Shown: positions 8,505 through 17,361 of the stretch, piece after piece
Numbering within the stretch: the stretch's first letter is position 1
Layout of the letters: every line of letters starts with the position of its first letter
Assembly: GCF_001510665.1 (NCBI RefSeq)
Contig: NZ_LMTI01000006.1
Coordinates: 149,844-213,843, forward strand
Source of the DNA: Bacillus sp. FJAT-27445
GTDB taxonomy: Bacteria > Bacillota > Bacilli > Bacillales > Cytobacillaceae
Length of the DNA: 64,000 nucleotides
Direction: 5' to 3'
The notes under the pieces: generated by a model
What the model was told of the DNA's origin: nothing
The model's database searches: none
The model's input: only the letters and a program-made list of their open reading frames with translations
Translations under genes and position numbers: made by a program

Positions 8505-8540
8505 AAAAAAAATCACTCATAAATTAGCTATGAATGATTT
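8505..8540 (-). terminator. AT-rich hairpin with T-run upstream of the EIIC-like gene
   Basis: On the minus strand, AATCATTCATA / TATGAGTGATT is followed by eight Ts, about 55 bases before the gene start. It could be a leader attenuator for the transporter or the terminator of the ATPase transcript ending at 8812. Confidence 0.55.
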
Positions 8541-8691
8541 AATGGCAATTGTTATTATAATATAGTTGTTTTTTGCTAGTGTCAATGTAATTTTTCTATT
8601 CAGAGAATTTTAAACGCTTTCAATCCTTTGTATTTTCCCTTCAACCGGTTAAAGTGGGATTCTGAATAAAGTTATACCGAGATATTTTAAA

Positions 8692-8814
8692 GTAGTGAAG
8701 CAGTGAGGCAGTGATGAGGCAGGGGACGTTTCCATCGCTTCATTCGGGACTCGAATGAAGCAGCAGATACGTCCCCATGTATCAAAGCAGCGGATACGTC
8801 CCCTTGCATCACTA
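8692..8814. repeat. Family B repeat cluster (three cores)
   Basis: Three cores are present: GAGGCAGGGGACGTTTCC on plus, and inverted GGATACGTCCCC-type cores twice. The cluster abuts the stop codon of the ATPase gene, whose last codons (ATG CAA TAG) run into TGATGCAAGGGGACG on the minus strand. Confidence 0.9.
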
Positions 8815-11451
8815 TTGCATCTTATTGCGAATGACTTTCACGATTTCCATTAGTATGACTGCTGCGGCTGCAAGGCCTGCTGCAATGAGGAAGTCATTCC
8901 AGCCAAATTCTGCGGGGATTTCAAAGATTTCGCGTGTAAATGGAAGCACTGTGACTCCGTAAAGGACAAATCCCAATAGGACTGCGCCAATGACTGGTTT
9001 ATTGCTGAAGAATCCAGCTCCGATTGCTGTTTGGGTATTGGAACGGGCGGCAAATGTTTGCAGAGTCCTTGATAAAATCAATGTTGTGAAGGCCATGGCA
9101 ACCCCCATTTCATTGGAGTGCTGCAAGCCGAGATAGAAGGAAAAGATGACCGCTGCCCCGATTAAAATACCCCGGATTGCCACTGCTTGTAATGTGCCGC
9201 CTGCAAACAGCCCTTCATTCGGATCGCGTGGTTTCTTTTTCATAACATTTGGTTCAGGTTTTTCCATACCTAGTGCAATCGCCGGAAGGGAATCATTCAC
9301 AAGGTTTATGAAAAGCAATTGGATTGCTGTGAATGGATTCGGCAGGTTGAATATGACTGCGTAAAGAATCGCAATGATGGCTCCAAGGTTACCGGCAAAT
9401 AAGTAGCTGATTGCTTTTTTAATATTTGCGTAGACCGTCCTGCCGACTCCCACCGCTTTGACAATGGATGCAAAGTTATCGTCAGTGAGGATCATCGAGG
9501 AAGCGTCTTTTGCGACATCTGTCCCGCTGCCCATCGCCACCCCAATATCCGCTTGTTTCAATGCCGGAGCGTCGTTTACCCCATCGCCGGTCATTGCCGT
9601 GACGTTATCTTTTCTTTGCCACGCACGGACGATCCTGATTTTATTTTCAGGTGAAACGCGGGCATAGACCGAAACGCGTTCCAGTTTCTTATCAAGTTCA
9701 TCGTCGGACATGGCGTCAAGCTCTTGTCCTGATAGGGCTATGTCACCTTCATCCATCAAGCCGATGTCCCGGCCAATCGCCTGGGCCGTTGTTTTATGGT
9801 CGCCTGTAATCATGACCGTTTTTATTCCGGCGCTTTTTGCATTTCTAATCGCTTCATAAACTTCATCGCGAGGAGGGTCAATCATCGCCGTCAGCCCGAC
9901 GAGCACGAGATTGTTTTCATCGCTTACGTCAATGTCGTCCTGGCCTTCAGGCAATACTCTGTAGCCATATGCCAAAACACGTAAAGCCTGGTTGGAGAAA
10001 TGTTCGTTAGCCTGTATAAATTGCTTCAGGCTTTCATCTGTTAATGGTACTTCCTTGCCTTCAATAAGCATATGGCTTGCGCGGCCAAACATCACATCTG
10101 GTCCGCCTTTTGTTAAAATCATCCGCCGCCCGTTGATTGTATGGGCGGTTGACATCAATTTCCGGTCTGAATCAAACGGCAATTCAGCCACGCGCGGATA
10201 GGTTTGGCGAAGCTCATCATAGTCCTTGTTGGTATTATTGGCGAACTGAATGAGCGCTACCTCTGTTGGGTCGCCGATTTCCTGTCCGTCATTGTTGATG
10301 TATGAGTCATTGCATAATGCAGCGATATTGACGAGCATTCGTTCAGAATCATTCCACTTATTTGGATTTTCCTTCAGTGGTTTTTCGGAGGCACCCGGAA
10401 TGAAATGATCCGTAACGGTCATTTTGTTTTTTGTTAGCGTTCCTGTTTTATCCGTTGCGATGACGCTCGCAGACCCCAATGTTTCAACAGCAGGCAGTTT
10501 GCGGATAATCGCATGCTGTTTTGCCATTTTATTCGTCCCGACTGAAAGGACAATTGTGACAATGGCTGATAATGCTTCTGGTATGGCGGCAACGGCAACA
10601 GCGACTGAAAACATTAACGCATTCAGAAGGGCTGTGCTAGTATCAACAACATCATTGCCTAACCAAATCCGGACCGCCTGCAAGGCAAAAATAAATATAG
10701 ATAAGAGGAGGATCCCCATGCCAAGTTTTTTGCTGAATGCATCCAACTTTCGTTGAAGCGGCGTCTGTTTTGCTTCGGCAGTCGCAAGCATGTCTGCAAT
10801 CTTTCCGATTTCAGTCTTTTCAGCTGTCCCTGTGACAACCAGTCTACCATGGCCATAAACAACAAGAGAGCTGCTGAATACCATGTTTTTCCTATCACCT
10901 AGTGGTGCCTCATCCAAAATGGGATCCGTATGCTTTTCGACTGCTTCTGATTCCCCTGTCAGCATCCCCTCATTCACTTTCAAAGATGCACTTGCCAGGA
11001 TTCGTCCGTCAGCTGGAACGTAATCGCCGGCTTCGAGGAAGACGATATCCCCCTGGACAAGTTCTCTTGCAGGGATTGTCTGCTTTATTCCATCCCGGAT
11101 TACTTTTGCCTCTGGTGCCGACATATTGCGTAAAGCCTCCAGTGACCCTTCCGCTTTTTTCGTTTGAACGACGCTAATAATAGAATTCAAGATCAAGACA
11201 AGCAAGATGATGAGTGATTCGACGATTTCGCCAAGAACCACTTGTACACCCGCGGCAATTAGCAACACAATGACCATTGGGTCCTTAAAAGTTTCCAGGA
11301 AAAGCTTCCATGTCGGAACTTTTTCCTTATCCTTAATTTCGTTATAGCCGTCTCTTTCAAGACGAGTTCGGACTTCCTCATTCTTTAACCCATTCAGTGA
11401 GGATTGAACGGACTTCAGTACTTCTTCCTTACTCTGTTGATAAAAATTCAT
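8812..11451 (-). CDS. P-type cation-transporting ATPase (Ca2+/Mn2+ type IIA), riboswitch-controlled
   Basis: The 879-residue protein is a complete type II P-type ATPase. It shows the actuator motif LTGESEAVEKH (about 168), the phosphorylation motif DKTGTLTKNK (about 335), the hinge TGDGVNDAPAL (about 600), and the membrane motifs AAIPEALSAIVT (TM4) and NLVNDSLPAIALG (TM6). The family exports Ca2+ or Mn2+. The 5' leader carries a yybP-ykoY-type manganese aptamer, so Mn2+ efflux is the better inference, as for YoaB-like pumps. AAAGGAG lies seven bases before the ATG. The gene ends inside a family B repeat. Calcium specificity remains an alternative. Confidence 0.93.
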   Translation of the reverse strand: MNFYQQSKEEVLKSVQSSLNGLKNEEVRTRLERDGYNEIKDKEKVPTWKLFLETFKDPMVIVLLIAAGVQVVLGEIVESLIILLVLILNSIISVVQTKKAEGSLEALRNMSAPEAKVIRDGIKQTIPARELVQGDIVFLEAGDYVPADGRILASASLKVNEGMLTGESEAVEKHTDPILDEAPLGDRKNMVFSSSLVVYGHGRLVVTGTAEKTEIGKIADMLATAEAKQTPLQRKLDAFSKKLGMGILLLSIFIFALQAVRIWLGNDVVDTSTALLNALMFSVAVAVAAIPEALSAIVTIVLSVGTNKMAKQHAIIRKLPAVETLGSASVIATDKTGTLTKNKMTVTDHFIPGASEKPLKENPNKWNDSERMLVNIAALCNDSYINNDGQEIGDPTEVALIQFANNTNKDYDELRQTYPRVAELPFDSDRKLMSTAHTINGRRMILTKGGPDVMFGRASHMLIEGKEVPLTDESLKQFIQANEHFSNQALRVLAYGYRVLPEGQDDIDVSDENNLVLVGLTAMIDPPRDEVYEAIRNAKSAGIKTVMITGDHKTTAQAIGRDIGLMDEGDIALSGQELDAMSDDELDKKLERVSVYARVSPENKIRIVRAWQRKDNVTAMTGDGVNDAPALKQADIGVAMGSGTDVAKDASSMILTDDNFASIVKAVGVGRTVYANIKKAISYLFAGNLGAIIAILYAVIFNLPNPFTAIQLLFINLVNDSLPAIALGMEKPEPNVMKKKPRDPNEGLFAGGTLQAVAIRGILIGAAVIFSFYLGLQHSNEMGVAMAFTTLILSRTLQTFAARSNTQTAIGAGFFSNKPVIGAVLLGFVLYGVTVLPFTREIFEIPAEFGWNDFLIAAGLAAAAVILMEIVKVIRNKMQ

Positions 11452-11539
11452 TCCAGTGCTCCTTTCGCAAAATTCATTATTAAAAGGCTTTGATACAACT
11501 GGCCTTTGATCTCACATCGGAAGGAGAAGCTTCCGGGAT

Positions 11540-11697
11540 AAAAAAAAGCGAGACCTCAGCCATAAAGGCAAAGGTCTCGCTTAGCAATCAGTAGAATGCC
11601 AATAAAGCCGATGATCGGATGATCACGGAGTGACGACTTTATTAAGGAATGGGGTATCCATTCCAAAGCTACTCCCCTTTGACACAGTGTCAAAGAA
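11540..11697 (-). ncRNA. yybP-ykoY-type (Mn2+) riboswitch with terminator
   Basis: Read on the minus strand, the leader has TTTGACACTGTGTCAAA, then AAGGGGAGTAGC, and about 90 bases later GCGAGACCTTTGCC. GGGGAGUA and GAGACC are the conserved landmarks of the yybP-ykoY class. The 3' half then forms the terminator stem AGCGAGACCT / AGGTCTCGCT (11547-11581) followed by eight Ts. The aptamer strand GCGAGACC is the 5' arm of the terminator, so metal binding should prevent termination. It precedes the P-type ATPase by about 90 bases. Confidence 0.88.
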
Positions 11698-11869
11698 TGT
11701 TTTTAATATAATTTATTTTAACATAGTTCACATTCTTTGAGTACTATTCCCACTCGTTCATAGTTCTAAACTTCTTAGGTACATAAAGAAAAAAGGAAGT
11801 TAAGATGTCTGACCAGTTGATTATTCCTTGAATAATACCAAACAACTTTAATATAGGAAGATAGAAGAT

Positions 11870-11904
11870 AACCCGCCAGGTAGTTTTGGACCTGGCGGGT
11901 TTTT
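11870..11904 (+). terminator. Orphan plus-strand terminator before opuA
   Basis: AACCCGCCAGG / CCTGGCGGGTT is an 11-bp perfect stem followed by TTTTTG on the plus strand. No plus-strand gene precedes it, so it may end a short unidentified transcript from about 11.7-11.87 kb. Confidence 0.75.
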
Positions 11905-12058
11905 GCAATTATATGTTGCTGATGGCAAATTTTATCCGGACTAATTCTGATTTTGAGATTGATGATGGCAATGTAAGGGTTTTACTATATTGAAAATGCG
12001 TGAGACAAGAAATCTCATTCAAATTCGTGTATAGTAGTAAAGGTCTTTTCAAAAGTGC

Positions 12059-12083
12059 CAACTTATTGTTATAGTATAAGTTG
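12059..12083. promoter_or_regulatory. Perfect inverted repeat upstream of opuA (operator candidate)
   Basis: CAACTTAT - nine bases - ATAAGTTG lies about 120 bases before opuAA. The spacer contains TATAGT, so a bound repressor would cover a likely -10 element. OpuA operons in Bacillus are controlled by GbsR/OpcR-type MarR-like repressors; which one acts here is unknown. Confidence 0.5.
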
Positions 12084-12200
12084 CCACTTGGTAGCCATTT
12101 TCCTTAACAGATGTTTTTTCTAACCTCCAGGCTAATGAAAACGATAAAAAATGGCAAAAATAAATATGATATGGGCAATTTTACAGAATGAGGTGACTTG

Positions 12201-13406
12201 ATGAATCCCATAGTAGAAGTAAGGAATGTTTCCAAGATTTTTGGAAAATCTCCTAGAGCAGCAACGGATTTGTTGAAGCAAGGCAAATCAAAAAGAGATA
12301 TTTTGAAACAGACAGGACAGACAGTTGGCGTGAATAATGTCAATTTTGAAATTTATCCTGGCGAAATATTTGTGATTATGGGTTTATCCGGAAGCGGGAA
12401 ATCCACCCTAATCCGGATGTTTAACAGGCTGATTGATCCGACAATCGGCGAGATTTTAATCGACAATGAAGATATTGTCAAAATGAATACTGCCCGGTTA
12501 AGGGAAGTCAGGCAGAAGAAACTTAGCATGGTCTTTCAAAATTTCGCCCTGTTCCCGCATAAAACGATCGTGGAGAATGCGGAGTATGGTCTTGAAATTA
12601 AGAAAGTACCTGTAGATGAACGCCGTTCAAAAGCAATGAAGGCTTTGGCGAGTGTCGGTTTAAAAGGGTACGAAAACCAGTTCCCATCACAGCTGAGTGG
12701 TGGAATGCAACAGAGGGTTGGCTTGGCCCGTGCTCTCGCAAGCGATACGGATATCATTTTAATGGATGAGGCCTTCAGTGCTCTTGACCCCTTAATCCGA
12801 AAAGACATGCAGGATGAATTGATCGAGATCCAGGAACAATACAAGAAAACGATCATTTTTATTACCCATGACCTGGATGAGGCATTAAGGATTGGAGATC
12901 GAATTGCTTTGATGAAGGACGGCAGCGTTATTCAGCTAGGCACACCGGAACAAATCATGATGCAGCCTGCAAATGAATTTGTGGAGAAATTTGTTGAGGA
13001 TGTCGATTTGTCGAAGGTGTTGACGGCATCGCATGTGATGAAACGGCCGGAAAGAATTAGTGTTGACAGAGGCCCGCGGGTTGCCCTTGAAATTATGCGG
13101 AAGCAAGGGTACTCAAGCATATTTGTCGTGGACCGCCACCGGAAACTGCTTGGGGCATTGACCGCTGAACAAGCGCGGCAGGCCATTGACCAGAACCAGA
13201 CGATTTCCGACGTGATGACAACTGACATTCCGACGGTCGCCGAGGATACGTTATTGACTAATCTTATGGATACGATGGCAACTTCAAGTTTGCCGATTTC
13301 CGTTGTTGATGAAGAGAATAGAATTAAAGGAATTATTGTCCGGGGAGCTGTTATTGGCGCTTTAGCGGGAAATAAGGATTCCTTGAACGAAATGGAGGGG
13401 GAATGA
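12201..13406 (+). CDS. opuAA: Glycine betaine/proline ABC transporter ATPase OpuAA
   Basis: This 401-residue ABC ATPase energises osmoprotectant uptake. It carries Walker A GLSGSGKST (about residue 60), the Q-loop MVFQNFALFPH, the signature QLSGGMQQRVGLARALA and Walker B IILMDEAFSALDP with the switch ITHD. Two C-terminal CBS domains (about 275-400), which sense ionic strength in OpuA, include ITSD-like SDVMTTDIPTV. The ATG at 12201 follows GAGGTG; a TTG just before it is in the same frame but too close to the site. The opuAB-AC fusion starts four bases after the stop, so the two are one operon. Expected to be osmotically induced. Confidence 0.95.
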   Translation: MNPIVEVRNVSKIFGKSPRAATDLLKQGKSKRDILKQTGQTVGVNNVNFEIYPGEIFVIMGLSGSGKSTLIRMFNRLIDPTIGEILIDNEDIVKMNTARLREVRQKKLSMVFQNFALFPHKTIVENAEYGLEIKKVPVDERRSKAMKALASVGLKGYENQFPSQLSGGMQQRVGLARALASDTDIILMDEAFSALDPLIRKDMQDELIEIQEQYKKTIIFITHDLDEALRIGDRIALMKDGSVIQLGTPEQIMMQPANEFVEKFVEDVDLSKVLTASHVMKRPERISVDRGPRVALEIMRKQGYSSIFVVDRHRKLLGALTAEQARQAIDQNQTISDVMTTDIPTVAEDTLLTNLMDTMATSSLPISVVDEENRIKGIIVRGAVIGALAGNKDSLNEMEGE

Positions 13407-13410
13407 TTTC

Positions 13411-15138
13411 ATGAATATGCCAAAAATCCCTCTTGGAAAATGGATCGATTCCCTAGTTGAATGGATCACCGTAGCGTTTGCTGGCTTGTTTTCATTTATT
13501 ACAACAACAATCGATGGGTTATTGGATTTAATGGTGAATGTATTAAGTGCGGGCCCTCCGATTGTATTAATCGTCGTACTGACCCTTTTAGTCGCATACA
13601 CGAGCAGATTGCCATTAGGAATCTTTACGCTGGTCAGTTTGCTGTTGATCGATAATCTTGGATACTGGGACTCAGCGATTCAAACACTTGCCATTGTATT
13701 AGTGTCGGGATTTTTAACAATCCTGATCGGCATCCCGCTTGGAATTTGGTGTGCACAAAACAAAACAGTACAAAGGATTGTCACGCCTGTTTTGGATTTC
13801 ATGCAAACAATGCCTGCGTTCGTTTATTTGATTCCTTCGATTTTATTTTTTGGAATCGGAGTCGTTCCAGGGATTATTGCTTCGTTTATTTTCGCAATTG
13901 CACCAACCATCCGCATGACCAATCTTGGTATTCAGGAAGTACCTAGGGACCTGATTGAAGCATCGGATGCATTCGGTTCAACAAGAGGCCAGAAGTTGCT
14001 GAAAGTCCAGCTCCCACTGGCCACTCCAACGATGTTGGCAGGAGTTAACCAAAGCATCATGCTAGCCCTGTCCATGGTCGTTACGGCTTCGTTAGTTGGA
14101 GCACCCGGCCTTGGGGCGGATGTTTACCGTGCAGTCAGCCAAATTAATGTAGGGCAAGGGTTCGAGGCAGGTTTATCCATTGTCTTTATCGCGATTATCC
14201 TTGACCGCCTCACGCAAAACTTACGCAAGCCTGCATACGGGCATGTCGTTAAGGGAAGAATTGTTTTTGGCCTGTTAGCCGCGCTTGTTGTCGGGACTCT
14301 CCTTGTACAAGGATTTGCTAAAGAAGAGGCAATTACAGGCGATCCCAATGCGATTGGCGCCCAAACCAATTATAAAATCATCGGGATTGAACCTGGGGCC
14401 GGAATCATGGCACAGGCCAGCAATTCCATTAATGAGTATAGGCTCGATAATTGGAAAGTTGTTGAAGGATCTTCGGCAGCAATGATTGCAGAATTGCAGA
14501 AAGCTTATAAAAATAAACAGCCGATTATTGTCACCGGCTGGTCGCCACACTGGATGTTTTCCAAATTCGATTTGAAATATCTTGACGACCCGAATGGCGT
14601 ATTCGGAGGGATTGAAGGTATTCATACAATCGTGAGAAAAGGCCTCGAGCAGGATGCTCCGGGAGCGTATAAAATCCTTGATCAATTCTCCTGGGAAACT
14701 GCCGATATGGAAGCCGTAATGGTCTCTATCGAAGAGGGAATGTCTGCTTCTGAAGCTGCTGAAAATTGGATAGCTGAAAATAAGGATACAGTAGCTAAAT
14801 GGACAAACGGGGCCCAAAAAGGCAACGGCCAAAAAATCAACCTTGTCTATGTTGCCTGGGATACAGAAATCGCCAGTACGAATGTCATCGGCAAGGTCCT
14901 TGAACAGTATGGCTACAAGGTTACACTTAGCCAGGTTGAAGTTGGGCCGATGTTTGCCGGGGTTGCCAACGGAAGTTCCGATGCAATGGTTGCGGCCTGG
15001 CTGCCAAGTACCCATAACGAATATTATAATACCTACAAGGACGATTTCGTCGACCTTGGACTAAACCTTAAAGGAACAAAAAATGGATTAGTCGTACCTG
15101 AGTATGTCGATATTGATTCGATTGAGGATTTGAAATAA
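13411..15138 (+). CDS. Glycine betaine ABC transporter, fused permease and substrate-binding protein (OpuAB-OpuAC)
   Basis: The 575-residue protein fuses the OpuAB permease (residues 1-290) with an OpuAC substrate-binding domain (about 310-575). The permease part has several membrane segments and the EAA-like motif EVPRDLIEASDAFGSTRGQKLLKVQLP. The binding domain starts after a helix (VVGTLLVQGF) and has TGWSPHWMF, a typical betaine-site aromatic stretch, and WLPSTHNEYY. Separate B. subtilis OpuAB and OpuAC are unfused; fusion is known from OpuA of lactococci and many bacilli. GGAGGGGG precedes the ATG. A strong terminator follows at 15159. Confidence 0.93.
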   Translation: MNMPKIPLGKWIDSLVEWITVAFAGLFSFITTTIDGLLDLMVNVLSAGPPIVLIVVLTLLVAYTSRLPLGIFTLVSLLLIDNLGYWDSAIQTLAIVLVSGFLTILIGIPLGIWCAQNKTVQRIVTPVLDFMQTMPAFVYLIPSILFFGIGVVPGIIASFIFAIAPTIRMTNLGIQEVPRDLIEASDAFGSTRGQKLLKVQLPLATPTMLAGVNQSIMLALSMVVTASLVGAPGLGADVYRAVSQINVGQGFEAGLSIVFIAIILDRLTQNLRKPAYGHVVKGRIVFGLLAALVVGTLLVQGFAKEEAITGDPNAIGAQTNYKIIGIEPGAGIMAQASNSINEYRLDNWKVVEGSSAAMIAELQKAYKNKQPIIVTGWSPHWMFSKFDLKYLDDPNGVFGGIEGIHTIVRKGLEQDAPGAYKILDQFSWETADMEAVMVSIEEGMSASEAAENWIAENKDTVAKWTNGAQKGNGQKINLVYVAWDTEIASTNVIGKVLEQYGYKVTLSQVEVGPMFAGVANGSSDAMVAAWLPSTHNEYYNTYKDDFVDLGLNLKGTKNGLVVPEYVDIDSIEDLK

Positions 15139-15158
15139 GGCGTATAATATTAATGAAG

Positions 15159-15189
15159 AAACCCGCTTAGTAGCTCTAAGCGGGTTTTT
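15159..15189 (+). terminator. Terminator of the opuA operon
   Basis: AAACCCGCTTAG / CTAAGCGGGTTT with a five-base loop and TTTTT tail, 20 bases after the stop codon. Confidence 0.9.
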
Positions 15190-15241
15190 GCAGTTTATGC
15201 GCTTGTAGCCGTGCTGAAGCAAAAGCCCAAAACCTGGGTTC

Positions 15242-15742
15242 GGATTAGTGACAGCAACTGCCCAAAACCCGGTTGGGTTGTCAGAATAAGCTAGGATATT
15301 TGACAAGCAAAGAGTAAAATCCTGTTGGGTTGTCAGAATAAGGCCGGATATGTGACAAGCAAAGGGTAAAATCGGGTTGGGATGTCAGAATAATCCCGGA
15401 TATGTGACAAGCAAAGGGTAAAATCCTGTTGGGTTGTCAGAATAATCCCGGATATGTGACAACCAAAGGTTAAAATCGGGTTGGGTTGTCAGAATAAATT
15501 CGGATATGTGACAAGCAAACGCTAAAGTCGGGTTGGGTTGTCAGAATAAACCCGGATATGTGACAAGCAAAGGTTAAAATCGGGTTGGGTTGTCAGAATA
15601 ATCCCGGATATGTGACAAGCAAACGCTAAAATCAGGTTGGGTTGTCAGAATAAGCCCGGATTTGTGACAAGCAAAGGTTAAAATCGGGTTGGGTTGTCAG
15701 AATAAACCCGGTTTAGTGACAGCAACGGCCCAAAAACCGGGT
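15242..15742. repeat. 52-bp tandem repeat array, family A, array 2
   Basis: Nine copies start with TTGGGTTGTCAG (first one at 15273, then every 52 bases to 15689; one has TTGGGATGTCAG). Each carries TTGTCA / TGACAA arms. The middle of the unit varies (AAGCC, AATCCC, AAATTC, AACCC), while the arms and the TAAAATC tail are kept. Both ends of the array carry the same divergent tail TTAGTGACAGCAAC followed by GCCCAAAA, as if these were array boundaries. No open frame is conserved across it. Confidence 0.95.
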
Positions 15743-15831
15743 TAGATGTCACTCAAATTGGAATGAGTGACATTAAATGGCCAGACCCGGTAAAAGTGAG
15801 GTTTGTATTTTTAAAGCTAGACTGAATGATT

Positions 15832-15964
15832 AGCGCCCGGTAATAACCGCTGTTGCGGATATTACGGGGGCGCTTTTTTTGTGCAGGGTGTAAGGTGAAC
15901 GGGGGGTATTTGATGGCTGCCTGTTGGACAGGGGGCTTCTGATATGGGCCAATTTTTCCAAAAA
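15832..15964 (+). repeat. Family C element, full copy 1 (hairpin + TGGGCCAATTTTTCC)
   Basis: It begins with a two-tier hairpin: outer arms AGCGCCCGGTAATA / TATTACGGGGGCGCT and inner ACCGC-TGTT-GCGG, followed by TTTTTTT. About 70 bases on comes GGCTGCCTGTTGGACAGG, then TGGGCCAATTTTTCC (15945-15959). The 21.1-kb copy has the same order of parts. The hairpin could also act as a terminator. Confidence 0.75.
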
Positions 15965-16017
15965 GGGGTTAGATTTTGGCAGGTTCGTTCATAAGATGAT
16001 AAGAGGGGGGTGATGGG

Positions 16018-17286
16018 ATGAGTGTCCATGTTGTGAGGACTGGCGAGAATTTGTGGCTGATTTCGAGGAAGTATGGGGTTTCGATTGATTCGATTGTTCG
16101 TGTGAATGGGTTGGCATCTGCGTCAATGATTGTTCCGGGGCTTGCCCTTTATATTCCGGAGGCTGGCCTCGCATCCCGGGTTTATCGGGTTAAGGCGAGG
16201 GATGTTCTTTGGGAAATTGCGCAGCGTTTCCGCACGACGATTTCATCGATTGCTGCTTCGAATTCGGGTCTTGATATCCATCGGCTAAGAATTGGCCAGG
16301 TTCTTACCATCCCCTCCCCAATCAAGTTGGAGATGATGGCCTTGGGATTCCTTGTTCCCTCTGGAACCGCGGCGGACCTGTCAGTTATTGATTCACTGGC
16401 CAATCAATTAACGTATGCGGCGATTGTTAATTACTCCATTACGGCGCAGGGTTATGCTTATGCTGAGAGGGACGACTCCGCGATTGTCGCAAGGTGCAAA
16501 CAAGTAAAGATTGTCCCGTTATTGATGATTCGGAATATGGATTCGAGCGGGTTCAGTGCGGAGCTGGTGGGAAGCGTTCTTGAAAATCCAACGTTCAGGC
16601 AAAACTTGGTAGCGAGTATCGCCAATTTGGCTGCCAGCCGAGGGTTCGGGGGAGTGAGCCTTGATCTGGAGTTTATCCCTCCAGCAAGGCGAAATGATTT
16701 TTCCTTGTTCCTGCGGGATTTGAAGCGGCGACTAGGAAATCTTCTTTTACATGTGAATGTCCATGCCAAGACCGAGGATTTGCCAACGAATCGGATTGTC
16801 GGGGCATATGACTATGCGGCTATTGGAAACATTGCCGACATGATGGCGGTAATGACAATTGATTATGGCTATCCCGGGGGCCCGCCCGACCCAGTTTCTC
16901 CAATATATTGGGTGGAGCAGGTAATGGCGTATGCGATTCGGTTGGTGAATCCGCAGAAACTGATGATGGCGATGCCGCTGTATGGCTACGACAAGGTGGT
17001 ATCGACAAATGCAGCCAAGGGATTGTCGGTCCTGGCCGCACAAAATCAGGCAATATCAGTGGGAACATCGATCCAATTTGATTCCACTGCCCAATCTCCA
17101 TGGTACCGATATTGGAAGGGGACGGAAGAGCATATTGTCTGGTTCGAAGACATCCGCAGTTACATCAAAAAATACCAACTTATCGACCAATACAACCTCG
17201 CCGGAACAACCTACTGGCAAATCAGCCTCCCCGCCCCACAAAATTGGGCTTACCTATCAAACGAAATTTTCGAAGTGAAGCAGTGA
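16018..17286 (+). CDS. LysM-GH18 peptidoglycan hydrolase (SleL/YaaH-like)
   Basis: The 422-residue protein has two N-terminal LysM domains (about 3-47 and 54-97) that bind peptidoglycan, then a glycoside hydrolase 18 domain (about 105-415). The GH18 catalytic strand reads GGVSLDLEF, matching the DxxDxE motif end with its glutamate. The architecture matches spore cortex hydrolases YaaH/SleL, which act as N-acetylglucosaminidases during germination. No signal peptide is present, also typical for spore-coat-delivered members. The ATG follows GAGGGGGG. The last codons GTG AAG CAG TGA are part of a family B repeat, so the C-terminal VKQ is repeat-derived. Confidence 0.9.
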   Translation: MSVHVVRTGENLWLISRKYGVSIDSIVRVNGLASASMIVPGLALYIPEAGLASRVYRVKARDVLWEIAQRFRTTISSIAASNSGLDIHRLRIGQVLTIPSPIKLEMMALGFLVPSGTAADLSVIDSLANQLTYAAIVNYSITAQGYAYAERDDSAIVARCKQVKIVPLLMIRNMDSSGFSAELVGSVLENPTFRQNLVASIANLAASRGFGGVSLDLEFIPPARRNDFSLFLRDLKRRLGNLLLHVNVHAKTEDLPTNRIVGAYDYAAIGNIADMMAVMTIDYGYPGGPPDPVSPIYWVEQVMAYAIRLVNPQKLMMAMPLYGYDKVVSTNAAKGLSVLAAQNQAISVGTSIQFDSTAQSPWYRYWKGTEEHIVWFEDIRSYIKKYQLIDQYNLAGTTYWQISLPAPQNWAYLSNEIFEVKQ

Positions 17287-17330
17287 GGCAGTGAGGCAGG
17301 GGACGTATGCAGTGCCTCACTTTGGTAAAA
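17274..17330 (+). repeat. Family B repeat overlapping the GH18 stop codon
   Basis: GTGAAGCAGTGAGGCAGTGA then GGCAGGGGACGTATGC and a partner half AGTGCCTCACTTTGG. The gene's stop codon lies within the repeat. Confidence 0.92.
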
Positions 17331-17361
17331 GAGTGTGAAAAAAATGAATCCATCCCCCGCT

